From Cephalotus follicularis (taxonomy: Eukaryota; Streptophyta; Magnoliopsida; Oxalidales; Cephalotaceae), in the NCBI GenBank assembly GCA_001972305.1, contig BDDD01000323.1, positions 490,451-554,450 on the forward strand: 64,000 bases of DNA, read 5' to 3'. Both the position numbers and the translations under genes were made by a program. A model generated the notes under the pieces. It ran no database searches. It worked only from the letters and a program-made list of their open reading frames with translations, and was not told the DNA's origin. Below are positions 11,669-23,053 of this stretch, in pieces; the stretch's first letter is position 1; the number at the start of each line of letters is the position of its first letter.

Positions 11669-13957
11669 TGTCACACCCCGTTATTTCAATTCACGTACAA
11701 TGGACCAGCATATGTGGTGATATCAGAAAATAAGCATAAAATAATATTTCGGCACAATCCATAAGTAAAATTTGCGGAAGCATTTAATTAAACCGAAACA
11801 TAAGTATAAGTCATCCGCAGGCATCCCATACTACGCGCGGGTAAAACAACAGTTATTCCTCATAAGGAAAAATACATCAACGAGGTATGAACCATTCAAT
11901 ACCAAATACAATACATCATCAATATGAATAACGACCTTAAATCAAGATAAGAAGCTCTCCAAGCTTCAGCAGCAGTCTCCAAAAGTCCTTGTTTAATCTG
12001 AAATTGTAGGGGTTAGCCGTTGTCCTCACTTGGCTAAGCAGAATGATAATGTATGATAAGGAGTATATGAATGTAACATGTATGACAGTTTATATCAAAA
12101 TAACATTTAAATGGGCCAATATATAAGCAATCATGCCAAGTGGCCATAAAAAATCCATATGCAAGAATACCGCACAAGGGTACAATCAATCAGTCCAGTA
12201 GTTTGTCCGAATACCAGTATTGACTCAAGACGTCGCCAACCCTTGGCCTACGTCGAGCACCTAGCTATCACCCCAACTCCGCAGATGATAGGAGGCAAAC
12301 AGTACCACCGGCATTAAGCAGGTAGCGAACAGTCACAGTGTGGGTCTAGCCAACTCCTGGCCCGTAGAACCATCCCCGTAGTCAGTGATGGCTCCTATCA
12401 CTCAACTACGGCAGTAAACATAGACAATCAATTCATTCAGTGCCATGTGTGAGTTTTCTGCCCAGAACAGTCGACTGCCATCAAGAACCAGTCGACTGTT
12501 GGGTTGAGTAGTCGACTGCTTTGGGTGGCAGTCGACTGCCTCTGCCCAGAAATTACAGAAATGGAAAGTCATGATATGTCAATTCAGTATCCAATCAATT
12601 CAATACATGCAATTATGCAGAAAATAACCATACATGGTATGCAAACTCATATCTTCCATAACATATCATTACCCCTACCTCAATTCGCTATCCCAAGATC
12701 AATTGAGTTTGATCTTTCTCTTTGAGTTCCAAGTCACTTTCACCACTCACTCTTTCAATTTCCAGTAGAATCAATCTATGCATGTTTGTTATGAACATAT
12801 GCATCAATATCAGTAAGTTTCAATAACTCGTACAGTGGTTTAATCATTAATCCACTTAAGCCTTTAACTTTCCTTTACTATTCTATCACTTCCCTTCTTT
12901 GAACTCTATGCCAAGTATCATTAATCTTTGATTCATTGATCTTAACTCATTTGACAGTAGGTATATACATGAAATCAGTATGTATATATATTCCAATCAA
13001 TTATAATCATTATCTAGTTGCATCAATATTTACTAGAACTCTTAAGTCTCTAGTTCCTTTTAAACACTTCCATATTCCAATAATTTACTCAATCTCGAAT
13101 TCATTCATTTTATCTTGTTTTGACAGAATATCTTTCATGCTTAGAATCCATTAAGCATATATCATAAGCTAACAATAATTAAAAATCTATTCTAGAGGCT
13201 ATATCACCAATTTCTCTTGATTTCATTATTACTTTCCACTTCCCTTTCCAAGGATTGTTCTTTCAATCTATTAACAGAAGATATACATCACTCCTAATCA
13301 CATTTTATCATCAAAATAACAAGAATTTCGGATCAAAGACTTACCAAAATTCTAGAGCCTCAAAATCCTCTTCTTTGAGCTTTCTAATATCTCCAATGCA
13401 AGCTCCACTAATCCCTTTCTTCTCTCTGTGTTTTCTAACACTCAAATACCATTCTAATCATCTGTTCTAAGTCCAAGAGCTTATAAATTCGTAAGATTTC
13501 TACCTACTCTCATGCACTCACAATTTTCTTTCTTTTCTTTCTTCCATCACATGCTCCCTCACTCCACTTTCTCCCATAAATTATCATTTGCAGGTAGTAG
13601 GTATGCAGAGAACATGCAAAACATCCCCCTTTTGCAGGTTCCGGCAGGTGGGGAGACACAAGTGCCTTTATCCCATCTGTCCATCTTGTCTAAGCACATG
13701 ACAGAAAATCTGTCCTGTCAAAACCAGTCGACTGGAATCAGTGGGCAGTCGACTGCCTTCTTCACGTGGCAAACAGTCGGCTGTTTGGGTTTAAATTAGG
13801 GTTTCTCACCTTTGATACTTTACCAATTGCATATCAATTCACCCCAAACATTTACCAATCATAGAAATTAGCATAATTGGATAAACTACTCATTTAAAAT
13901 GCATATTTTATTTCAAAATTGGATCAATATACATTAATTGAATTTTTTGTTATTACA
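11669..13957 (-). repeat. 5' LTR of Gypsy G1 (2289 bp)
   Basis: On the plus strand it runs from TGTCACACCCCG at 11669 to GTTATTACA at 13957. On its own strand it begins TGTAATAAC and ends GGGGTGTGACA. It aligns along its length with the LTR at 57369-59658 (2290 bp). It carries two clusters of CAGTCGACTG-type palindromes (about 12465-12540 and 13725-13775). On the minus strand a donor-like TTTTG/GTAAGTC (near 13342) is followed, about 1.3 kb on, by GGCTAACCCC and TTTCAG (near 12000-12020). Confidence 0.9.
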
Positions 13958-13962
13958 TAGCC

Positions 13963-14635
13963 GTTGCGAGTATCCAGGGTGTAATTGTTGTTGAAAGACG
14001 TCGATGTCTATAAATGGCATCGATGTCTTTTTTGGAGTTGTCGCCAGGCTTTGAAGATATGATCAACACATCGATGTCTTTAGTGGGCGTCGATGTCCTT
14101 TTTGGAAACATAAAAGTTATGAGAAACACATCGATGTCTTTGTAAAGGGATCGATGTCTTTTGATTGGACGTCGATATCTTCATAGAATCGGATCGATGC
14201 TTTTCTTCAAAAATGACCTGTAACTTTTTGGCATAAACACATCGATGTCTTTGTAAAGGGATCGATGTCTCTGAGTTAAACAGTCGATGTCTTCTCTGAA
14301 ATAGATCGATGCCTTTGAATGAAAATTGCCTGTAACTTTCTGGGATAAAGACGTTGATGTCTTCTCTGAAAGGGATCGATGTCTTTAGTGAAAAATGACC
14401 TGTAACTTTAGGTGCTAAGGACGTCGATGTCTGTGGATAAAAGGATCGATGTCTTTCATGAATAACCACCTGTAACTCCTGGTTCTTTAAAGGCGTCGAT
14501 GTCTTCCTTCAATAGCGTCGATGTCTTTTATCTTTTTGCCTTTTGTGAGATTGAAAATATCTTGCACATAAAATAAACTTGTTAAAAAGCAAATATGTTA
14601 ACATCAAAAGTAGGATTGAGACTAAAACGTCAACA
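13963..14635 (-). repeat. 3' LTR (part) of Sirevirus-type Copia B
   Basis: On the minus strand the LTR starts TGTTGACGTTTTAG at 14635, directly after the polypurine tract. It runs left to the end of the Gypsy LTR at 13957 (with TAGCC, a possible duplication, at 13958-13962). From about 13997 to 14525 it is filled with about twenty CATCGATGTCTT-type units, alternating CGTCGATG and GATCGATG, spaced 25-45 bp. The outer end is not recognisable. Confidence 0.65.
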
Positions 14636-14660
14636 ATCTCTCCCTTTTTGATGATGACAA
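14636..14660 (-). promoter_or_regulatory. Polypurine tract of Copia B
   Basis: The minus strand reads GTCATCATCAAAAAGGGAG then AGAT, the characteristic second-strand primer of Sireviruses, immediately before the LTR start TGTTGACG. Confidence 0.88.
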
Positions 14661-15050
14661 AAATTTGCGCATAAAAGATTAAGAAAACTTACTAATAAGA
14701 TAACTTACTAAAACACATAAGAAAAACTGCAAATAAGACTGCAAATAAGAAAACTTTCTAAAAAGATAACTTACTAAAACTTGCAAAATTTTCTTTTAAA
14801 GCTATCTCCCCCTTTTTTGGATAGCATAAAAAAGACAAAGGTAAGCTCCCCTTTAAGAATAGAGGGATGTGACATATTACATCATAAGAACAATATAACA
14901 TCAAGATTCAAAACATCATAATAACAATAATAATATTAAAAATATAGCAAACTCAGAATGTCATACAAAACATAAACATTAGTTTTCATAAAAACAATAC
15001 AAACACTTGTTCAAAGTACAAATTGTTCAAATTACATAACATAAACATAA

Positions 15051-16391
15051 TCAAGAGTTAGAATGAGCAGATTCATCTCCAGAAGTGTCTTTGCAGTTGT
15101 CAATCGTCTTTGATTCGGCAAGCTTTCGTTCTAGACGTTTGAGACGTCTCTTGGTGACATGTAGATCATAGTATATCGTCTCTTCAATCGTCTCAAAATC
15201 TGTGCGAATTGTCTTGTGATGTTTCTCCAAGAGATCAAGTCGAGAGTTAAGAGAACTAAACTTGCCATCGATTGACGCTTCCATTGAATCTAATCGGACG
15301 TTTAGAGTATCAAAACGAGAACTAATAAACTCAACTAGTCGATCATACTCAGAGGTAGAAGTGGAACCACGAGTATGAGAAGGAGGACGAGAAGGAGCAG
15401 CTTCTTGACCAGTTTCTTGAACTTCCCACGGAGGTATTTCGTCTTGCTCCTGTCAGTTGATTCTTGGACTTTGATCGCTTTTTGGACAGTAAGTCCAATT
15501 CCCTTCTTGCTTCTTCCAACCCATTTGATTCAGAGTGCTTTTGTTGTAGGTGTCTTCCTTTTTCAATTTCGTTCCAATCTCCCCCTGAAGACGAACTTCA
15601 TGGTAAAGGAAGATTTTGGTTAAAATGCAACCAAAAGGAAGGACAGATTTCTTTTGGGTAAAAGCACGGACCATAGTATGGAGCATAAGCAATGGATAGC
15701 AAAATTCGATTTTGGTAATGATGCATCACATTAAAAATGCTTGCATTCTAGTGAGTTTGGCATATCCACCACAGGTAGGAAGTAGCTGGTGAACAATAAG
15801 ATGGTGTAAGAGACGATGATCGACAGAAAGTCTATTTGTACAAAGAGCCATATTAGGATGAATATTTGGATCATTTGGGTAAAGGATTGACAAAATGTCA
15901 TTTGTGTGGAATCCCTCAACTTTCGGCCATTTCTTGTATTAAAAAATATACAAGCTGGTGTGAGGAATATGAAGAATCGAGGCAAGAATCCTAGCATCTA
16001 GGAAGATTCTTTGGCCTTTAATGGTGGAAGACAGGGCGAATTCTTCATGAGGACTAGAGACAATTCGTAAATCCATATAAAACTCTTTGACAAGCTTAAC
16101 ATAAAACAAATCTTGGATTTGCACAAGGGGAAAAAGATGCAAATTGTCTAGCCATGAAACAAAAGCAAATTCATTTGAACAAAAAGATAAATTTATGTTC
16201 CTACCTCCAATTACCCTTTTATCAACAAAAATAGCACTTCGGAGGGGAACGATTTCCTCGGATTCGGAATCTGATTCAAAAGTAGGACCGGGAGAAGGTT
16301 CCCGAATATTAAGCTTCCGTTTTGAAGCAGATTTCGCTTGCTTGGAGGAACTGGCAGCCCTCTTTTTACCAGCACGTTTTGTCTTAGTCAT
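15051..16391 (-). CDS. Extra ORF downstream of pol in Copia B (plant transposon protein family)
   Basis: Minus strand; the start is at 16391, a Met followed by a Lys/Arg/Ser-rich stretch (TKTKRAGKKRAASSSK), probably a nuclear or nucleic-acid-binding tail. Then comes a segment (FYVKLVKEFYMDLRIV, GQRIFLDARILASILHIP) resembling the domain catalogued as putative plant transposon protein. The C-terminal region (15051-15284) is a predicted coiled coil (DGKFSSLNSRLDLLEKHHK, then RRLKRLERKLAES) with an acidic end. Its position after RNase H and before the polypurine tract is that of the additional, sometimes called env-like, ORF of Sireviruses. No signal peptide or membrane anchor is seen. Broken, with a few breaks. 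Function unknown. Confidence 0.65.
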
Positions 16392-16559
16392 TTTATCGAA
16401 CAGTTGGAGTGTACAACAAAATATTGAAACTGGAAGAAACAGAGATTGGAGGACATACACTGAACTAAGATTACCAGAAAGGAAGGAGTAGAGAATGTAT
16501 TTTAAATACTAGAAAGATTTTTTAGAAGAAAAAAAAATTACAGAGAAATCGTCCTGGAA

Positions 16560-16850
16560 GTGTAAAAGTGAGATATAAAAGTGGTCGATGTGTTTTTATG
16601 AATAAGTCGATGGCTGATAGAAAGACGTCGATGTGATTTAAAAGGCGTCGACGTATTCTTTAAAAAAAACTTAATGAAGGGCATCGATGTGGAAGAAAAC
16701 GATGCATTTTGAAAAACATCGACATATTTTTAAAGAGATCGACGTGTTTTGTAAAAAAAAACTAAAGAACATCGACGTTTTACAAAGAGGTCAACGTGTT
16801 TTGTAAAACTGCATCAAAGTGATTGAAAAGAAGTCGATGTGTTTTGACAA
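16560..16850. repeat. TCGATG/TCGACG short-repeat cluster between pol and the extra ORF
   Basis: About a dozen units of (G/C)ATCGA(T/C)G(T) separated by 15-30 bases of A/T-rich filler. It is the same motif family as in this element's LTR (13997-14525). The cluster lies just upstream of the extra ORF on the minus strand. Confidence 0.75.
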
Positions 16851-16943
16851 AAACAGAGCAACTAACAGAAAAACATTTAAAACAAACAATCAAATTCAAA
16901 CAAGCAAACAATCAAACACACATTCAATTGAACAAATAAACAT

Positions 16944-19900
16944 TCATTCAAACTCGCATAAACCTAATTCTCTTCTAAACTTAGAAAATGTATTTTCATC
17001 TAAAGGTTTAGTAAAAATGTCAGCTATTTGTTTATCCGTAGAGACATATTCTAACTCAATATCTCTATTTTCAACATGTTCTCTTAAAAAGTGATACTTA
17101 ATGTCAATGTGTTTTGTCTTCGAATGATGAACAGGGTTTTTAGCAACACAAATACTACTAGTGTTATCACATTTTATAGGTACATGTTTCACAAAAACAC
17201 CATAATCTACCAACTGTTGTTTTTGCCATAAAATCTGTGCACAACAACTACCCACAGCAATATATTCTGCCTTGGTGGTAGAAAGAGCAACAAAATTTTT
17301 CTTTTTACTAAACCACGATACAAGCATACTCCCTAGGTATTGACATGAGCCACTAGTGCTCTTGCGATCAACCTTATAACCACATCCGAGTATGAATGTA
17401 GGTCAAAACTAGAGTCTCGAGAATACCATAAGCCTAGAGTAGGTGTATATGCAAGGTATTTCAGAATACGTTTAACCGCAAACAAGTGTGATTCTTTAGG
17501 GTTTAATTGAATATGTGCACACAAACAAACACTAAACAAAATATCGGCTCTACTAGCAGTTAAATATAATAGAGAACCTATCATGCTTCTATAAAGCTTT
17601 TGATCAACATTTTTACCTTGTTCGTCCTTGTCAAGCTTTGTACTAGTGCTTATAGGAGTCTTACTTGTTTTTGAGTTCTCCATTCCAAACTTTTTGAGTG
17701 TTTCCTTTACGTACTTAGCTTGGTTGATGAATATTCCCTCTTTGGTTTGCTTAACTTGAAGCCCAAGGAAGAAGTTGAGTTCTCCCATCATGCTCATTTC
17801 AAACTCTGACTTCATAATGTTAGAAAACTCCTTGCACAAAGATTCGTTAGTTGATCCGAAAATAATATCATCAACATATATTTGTACTACTAGTAAATCA
17901 TTTTTTTTCTTTTATAAAAAGTGTTATATCAACATTTCCACGTTTAAAATCATTTTCAACTAAATTTTTTTTTAACCTCTCATACCAAACTCGAGGAGCT
18001 TGTTTAAGACCATACAATGCCTTGTTGAGTTTAAAAACATGGTTTGGAAAGTGAGGATCCTCAAAACCTTGAGGTTGTTCCACATAAACTTCTTCTTTTA
18101 TAAAACCATTCAAAAAGGCACTTTTTACATCCATTTGATATAATTTAAAATCTTTAAAACAAGCAAATGCAAGTAACAAACGTATAGATTCTAATCTAGC
18201 AACAGGTGCATACGTTTCATCATAATCTATACCTTCTTCTTGTAAATAACCTTGAGCTACTAGTCTAGCTTTATTTCTAACTATTACTCCTTGATTATCC
18301 AACTTATTTATAAAAATCCATTTAGTTCCTATCACCGAATGATCCTTAGGTCTAGGCACTAAAAACCAAACCTTATTACGTTCAAACTGGTTTAACTCCT
18401 CTTGCATAGCTACTATCCAGTTTTCATCTTTTTCAGCTTCTACAAAGTTCTTAGGTTCAAAGTGAGAAAGAAAGGCAACATAGTTACAAGTATTAGCATT
18501 AGACCTAGTCATAACACCATGTTGAAGATTACCAATTATGGATTCATGTGGGTGATCTTTAACTACTTTATAGGTCTTATCTACAAGATCTTGTTGGTAG
18601 CTATTCTTAGATTCTACATCTATGTTCTCATAAGGTTCAAGAAATTCTATGCTATCTTGCAAACATGTACTTACATCAATTGACTCATCAAAGACAATAT
18701 GCATAGACTCTTCGACTAGCAAAGTACGTTTATTAAAACATCTATAAGCTCTACTAGTAAGAGAGTATCCAAGAAATATACCTTCATCCGCTTTTGAGTC
18801 GAACTTACCAAGTTGATCCTTTCTGTTGTTGTGAATGAAGCACTTGCATCCGAAGGCACGGAAGTGACTGATGTTAGTCTTTCTCTCTCTCTCCATAACT
18901 CGTATGGAGTCTTTTTGAGAATTGGCCTTATTGTTGTTCTATTTAAAATGTAACATGCAGTGTTTGTGGCTTCGGCCCAAAAGTATTTTGGAAGGTTATT
19001 TTCGCAAAGCATGGTTCTAGTCATTTCTTCTAATGTTCTATTTCTCCTCTCAACAACACCATTTTTTTGAGGAGTTCTAGGAGTTGAAAATTCATGTTTA
19101 AAACCATTTTCAATGCAAAAGTTATCAAAAATGTGATTTTTGAACTCTTTACCATGGTCGCTTCTTACTTTCAATATAGGAAATCCTTTTTCTTTATGAA
19201 CTTGTTTACAAAAATCCGTAAAGAATGTAAAGATTTCACTTGTATGTGCTAAAAAGAAAACCCATGTGTACCTAGTGTAGTCATCGACAATAACATAAGC
19301 ATACGACTTACCACCTAAGCTTCTTATGTTTATAGGTACAAAAAGATCCATAGGAAGTAGTTCGAGTGGCCTAGAAGTTGAGACAATGTTAATAGATTTA
19401 AAACTTGTTCTAGTTTGTTTTCCTTGTTGACAAGCGTCACAAATCTTATCTTTTTGAAAATTTAATTTGGGAAGACCTTTAACTAAGTCATGTTTTAAAA
19501 TCTTTGAAATTGTTCACATACTAACATGTCCAAACCTTCTATGCCACATCCAACTATCTTCGTTTAATGAAACTAGGCATTTAACGTTTTGATTTTGAAG
19601 ATCATCTATGTCTATTACATAAACATTACCTTCTCTTTGTCCTATAAACTTAGTAGTATTATTGTATATGTCAATGACTCTACATGATAGATTTTCGAAA
19701 ATAACTGTACAATTCTTGTCACACAATTGACTTATGCTCAAGAGATTGTGTTTGAGTCCTTTAACATGCAATACATTAGTAATAATAATATTTTCGTTAC
19801 CTATGGATCCGGTTCCAATGATTTGGCCTTTTGCGTTATCTCCAAAGGTTACGTTTCCTCCATCTTTTGGTTCCCAGGTTACAAAAAGACTTTTGTTACC

Positions 19901-21599
19901 CGTCATGTGTTTGGAACATCCGCTATCAAGGTACCAACGATTTCTTTTTGATGATGTCTTTAGGCACATCTACAAAACAAATGAGTTTAAGTTGAAGACT
20001 TTGGTACCCAAGTTGCTTTGGTTCCAGGGGGGTTAGTGATAAACGTTCCTTTTGGAACCCATATAGTTCTTATCTTCAACATTTGATTTCTATAGAACAT
20101 GTTTTGTTTAAATTTATTTCTTTTATTTATGTCATTTTTTTTCTGTGATAACAGTTGTGTGTAGTATGACCATTTTTATTACAATAGTTACAAGTTATGC
20201 TAGATGAGGTCTTTTTAATATCTTTCTTTTCAAGATATTTTTGAAAGTGCTTAACATTATTCATCTCATCATAACCTAGGCCAACTTTATTGAAAACACA
20301 TATTTGAATACCTAAAAGGTTGTCAAGTTTTTTACTACTGTTTGAAAACTTTGAAAAAGTTTTCTTAAGAGCATCAACTTCTAATTTAAGTGTTTCATTT
20401 TCTTTTTCAAGAGATATAATCTTGTCATCTTAAGACTTGTTTGATAAACATTCTATCTCATGTTTTAGACTAACATTCTCTTTATTGACAGCTTTTAGTG
20501 TGTTTTTGAGTGATGCATTTTCTAGACTAATCTGTTCAAGTAATTCAAGAAGTTCACTTACCTCGTTTTCATCTTCGTCTTCATCGAGATCATCGGTTGC
20601 TATCAACGCCAATTGTGCTACTTCTTGGTTCTCCTCTTCTTCGGAGATGGATTCATCACTGTCCGACCATGTAGCTAGCATTGCTCACTTCTTTTTGATT
20701 GTTTCCTTGGCTTTCTTTAATCTCGGACATTCACTTTTGTAGTGTCCGGGTTTGTTGCATTCGAAGCATATGATCTCTTCTTTCTTCATCTCAGATTTTG
20801 AAGGAGTTGGTTTCTTGAGGTTTTTGCTGCCAAACTTCTTCTTTGCTAAGAACCTTTTGAATCTCCTTGTTATTAAGGCCATCTCATCATCACTTTCTTC
20901 TTCGCTTGAATCTACTGTAGAGGATTTGAAAGCTATGACTTTCTTTTTCTTCTTGTCTTGTTCTTCACCATCTTCATGATTTTTGATAGTCATTTCGTGT
21001 GTCATGAGTGATCCAAGAAGCTCTTCAACTGGCAATGTGTTAAGGTCCTTTGCTTCCTCTATGGTAGTGACTTTAGGCATCCAACTGTTTGGTAGACACA
21101 TGAGTATCTTTCTTACCATCTCACTGTTAGTGTAGCACTTACTTAAAGATTGCAGTGAGTTTATAATATTTGTAAAGCGAACAAACATACTAGAAATATT
21201 TTCATTTTCTTTCATTGAGAACATTTCATATTCTCTAACTAGCATATTTATTTTAGCGTCTTTTACCTGATTTGTTCCCTCATAAGTCACCTCAAGTCTA
21301 TCCCACATCTCCTTTGCGGTAGCACATGAGGAAACTCTATTGAATTCATTTGAATTCAAGGCACATATTATTACATGTTTAGCTTTAGCATTAAGTTGTA
21401 CATTCTTTCTATCCTCATCCATATAACACCTTCTTTTGATATAGTTTGAGGAGCCGTCAATGATGATGTCCCATAAGTTGAAGTCAAGTGCTTGAATGAA
21501 AATAGTCATCTTTGCTTTCCAGTGACTGTAGTTGTTACCGTCGAAGAAATGAGGCTTTGAGATAGACATTCTCTCTTTGTTTGTCATATTCAATTCCAT
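16944..21599 (-). mobile_element. Sirevirus-type Copia B, gag-pol region
   Basis: Minus strand, right to left: gag (about 20430-21599) with an N-terminal FFDGNNYSHWKAKM segment of the UBN2/DUF4219 type, a zinc knuckle (CFECNKPGHYKSECP, near 20750) and an acidic, coiled-coil tail; protease (about 19850-19950; WYLDSGCSKHMTG); integrase zinc-binding region and core (about 18900-19560; WMWHRRFGHVSM and a TPRTPQKNGVVERRNRTLEE segment); RT (about 17550-18420; [21 protein letters not shown] and [10 protein letters not shown]); RNase H (16944-17327; STTKAEYIAVGSCCAQ). The order PR-IN-RT-RH is Copia. The long gag, extra ORF and polypurine tract indicate a Sirevirus. Fossil with several breaks. Confidence 0.93.
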
Positions 21600-21642
21600 T
21601 GCGGATCTTTGTAACCTCTAACAATTAAGAAATAAGGTTAAC

Positions 21643-21655
21643 CTCTCTGATACCA
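21643..21655 (-). promoter_or_regulatory. tRNA-iMet primer-binding site of Copia B
   Basis: The minus strand reads TGGTATCAGAGAG, an initiator-tRNA primer site, 44 bases from the gag start and 2-3 bases from the adjoining LTR-type sequence at 21658. Confidence 0.85.
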
Positions 21656-21657
21656 AT

Positions 21658-21867
21658 TGAATGTTGTAAGTTGTGCGTTGGAGGACCTCGGGTGGTTCTC
21701 CTCTACAACGCGCCCTCACGTCTGACCTCTTAGCTTAGATGGTCTGGCCTTGAGTGTTAGGCTTTTGGTGATGATGTTCGATGACCGAGGTTAGGGATCC
21801 GGCTGGGGGATCCTTCCTCCTGGCAAGGCCGTCATCCGGCGGGGGTGGTCGGGAACGGGGCATGTCA
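21658..21867 (-). repeat. Short LTR-type terminus next to the Copia B primer site
   Basis: 210 bp, GC-richer than its surroundings. It begins TGAATGTTG and ends GGCATGTCA on the plus strand, so it has TG/CA ends on both strands, and it abuts the ATTCC duplication. It sits where the 5' LTR of Copia B should be. I cannot align it to the 3' LTR at 13963-14635, so either most of that LTR is hidden by later insertions or the terminus has another origin. Confidence 0.5.
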
Positions 21868-21907
21868 ATTCCTCGTTAAAGGAAAGCTTCCTAAGCAAGG
21901 TTATATG
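21868..21907 (+). pseudogene. MUT9-like kinase exon piece 1, continued (right of the insertion)
   Basis: Starts with ATTCC, the duplicated target, then encodes LVKGKLPKQGYM, which matches the family's LxxGxLPWQGYQ. An exact donor GTAAGT follows at 21908. The W to K and Q to M differences are signs of decay or divergence. Confidence 0.8.
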
Positions 21908-22011
21908 GTAAGTTTGTCTTATGGGACTGTGCAGCCAAAAATAATTCTGTATGGTTATTGATACTCTATATAAATATATATGTTCTACTTATATGTCTTC
22001 TTCGGCTGTAG

Positions 22012-22229
22012 GGGGAGAATAAAGGCTTTCTTGTTTGTAAGAAAATATGGCCTCTTCACCACATATGCTTTGTGGTTTGTGTCCTCCCTCTTTTGTACAG
22101 TTTCTTGAGATGGTGACAAATATGAGATTTGATGAAGAACCCAATTACTCAAAGCTAATCTCCCTTTTCAGAAACTACATTAGCTCCAATGCGTCGTTGT
22201 GACCTATCTTGACTGATAGAGCTACTAAG
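22012..22229 (+). pseudogene. MUT9-like kinase exon piece 2
   Basis: The acceptor TAG ends at 22011. The exon encodes GENKGFLVCKK, then after a 2-base offset MASSPHMLCGLCPPSFVQFL, followed by EMVTNMRFDEEPNYSKLISLF. Near the end CGA-type arginine has become TGA (22200-22202). A donor GT follows at 22230. Confidence 0.85.
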
Positions 22230-22322
22230 GTTATTGCTGGTGTTATAAGTTGGCTTACTTATCCTTAATGTTTTTAGATTTTTCATTAGCTAATTTATAA
22301 GAAAACCTTGTGTGCATTCCAG

Positions 22323-22453
22323 GTGGGTCAAAAAAGGGGAAGACAGCTTGTTGAGTTGGAAGATGGCGAACAGCTCAGGAAGAAAGTTCGATTGGGTACT
22401 CCAGGATCTCAGTGGATCTCAGTCTATAATTCGAGATCATCAATGAAGCAAAG
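22323..22453 (+). pseudogene. MUT9-like kinase exon piece 3
   Basis: The acceptor CCAG ends at 22322 and the donor GTAGAT starts at 22454. The exon is open and encodes [18 protein letters not shown], then [18 protein letters not shown] and SRSSMKQR, closely matching the region just after the kinase domain of MUT9-like kinases. It is the best-preserved piece with 28008-28190. Confidence 0.88.
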
Positions 22454-22950
22454 GTAGATAATGTAATAATTATTTTGTATATTTTGGGTAAAGATTGACA
22501 TTTTAGTCTGAATCAACTAGGTTTAGGAGGTATTTTGGCAATCACTATTCTTTACGATTTGTGCTATTCCCGCACTTGTTATGTCCAAATTCCTATAACA
22601 CTCAACTATAACGATGATGCCGTTAATGTTGCCAAAATTAATTGTAGCTGTTTTAAAACTACCCGTGCCAAAAATGAATGATATTTGACTGAAGTTAGGT
22701 ATTTTCTTCCTTTTTGTTGTATGTCTGTTTGCGTGTATACTGCTTTTGAGATCATCACTAGTTCAGTTGGAAGAGCCTTGCAAGGATGGAAATCTTAGGG
22801 GGGAAACGTGGGAAATATTATTAGATGAAAATTCCAACTATAGATGTTTCTAGTAAAATTTATATTGCCATACATATTAGATTCTTCTTCCCTTATCATC
22901 CAATTTCTATTGACGGAGGTTCTTTTTTTGTTGTTTGATCATCTAATAAG

Positions 22951-23041
22951 GAGTGGATAATGGAACAATGGGACAAGAAATACTATATCACTTCGGTAGC
23001 TGGTGCATTAAATGGCACTGCAATGGTGGTGATGTCCAAGG
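22951..23041 (+). pseudogene. MUT9-like kinase exon piece 4
   Basis: Encodes EWIMEQWDKKYYITSVAG, then ALNGTAMVVMSKG, matching the family's KDWIMEQWEKNYYISSIAG segment. The upstream limit is uncertain. The donor GTAATT starts at 23042, and a solo LTR sits 12 bases into this intron. Confidence 0.82.
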
Positions 23042-23053
23042 GTAATTGAAGCT

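Larger units (their letters stand above)
6760..21867. mobile_element. Composite LTR-retrotransposon insertion in a captured kinase exon
   Basis: The block starts with TG (TGTAACGACCC at 6760), ends with CA (GGCATGTCA at 21867), and is flanked by ATTCC on both sides (6755-6759 and 21868-21872). The reading frame of the kinase exon continues across if the block and one ATTCC are disregarded, so both ends are genuine integration ends. Inside are a plus-strand LTR (6760-8411), a minus-strand chromovirus Gypsy with its 5' LTR (8412-13957) and a minus-strand Sirevirus-type Copia (13963-21867). The two terminal sequences do not look like copies of one LTR, so the history after the first insertion is unresolved. 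Confidence 0.75.

Noticed and set aside
14080-14469. Minus-strand frame with repeated RHRSF/TSIPLQRH-like phrases
   Set aside because: It is a translation of the LTR short-repeat array, not a repeat protein.
13997-14525. Regularly spaced short repeats resembling a CRISPR array
   Set aside because: The units are 10-12 bp and variable, the filler is repetitive itself, and the array lies inside a plant LTR next to a polypurine tract.
6760-21867. Reading the whole block as one giant 15-kb retrotransposon with two matching LTRs
   Set aside because: The ends do not resemble each other, and two elements of different superfamilies lie inside, so it is treated as a composite with unresolved history.
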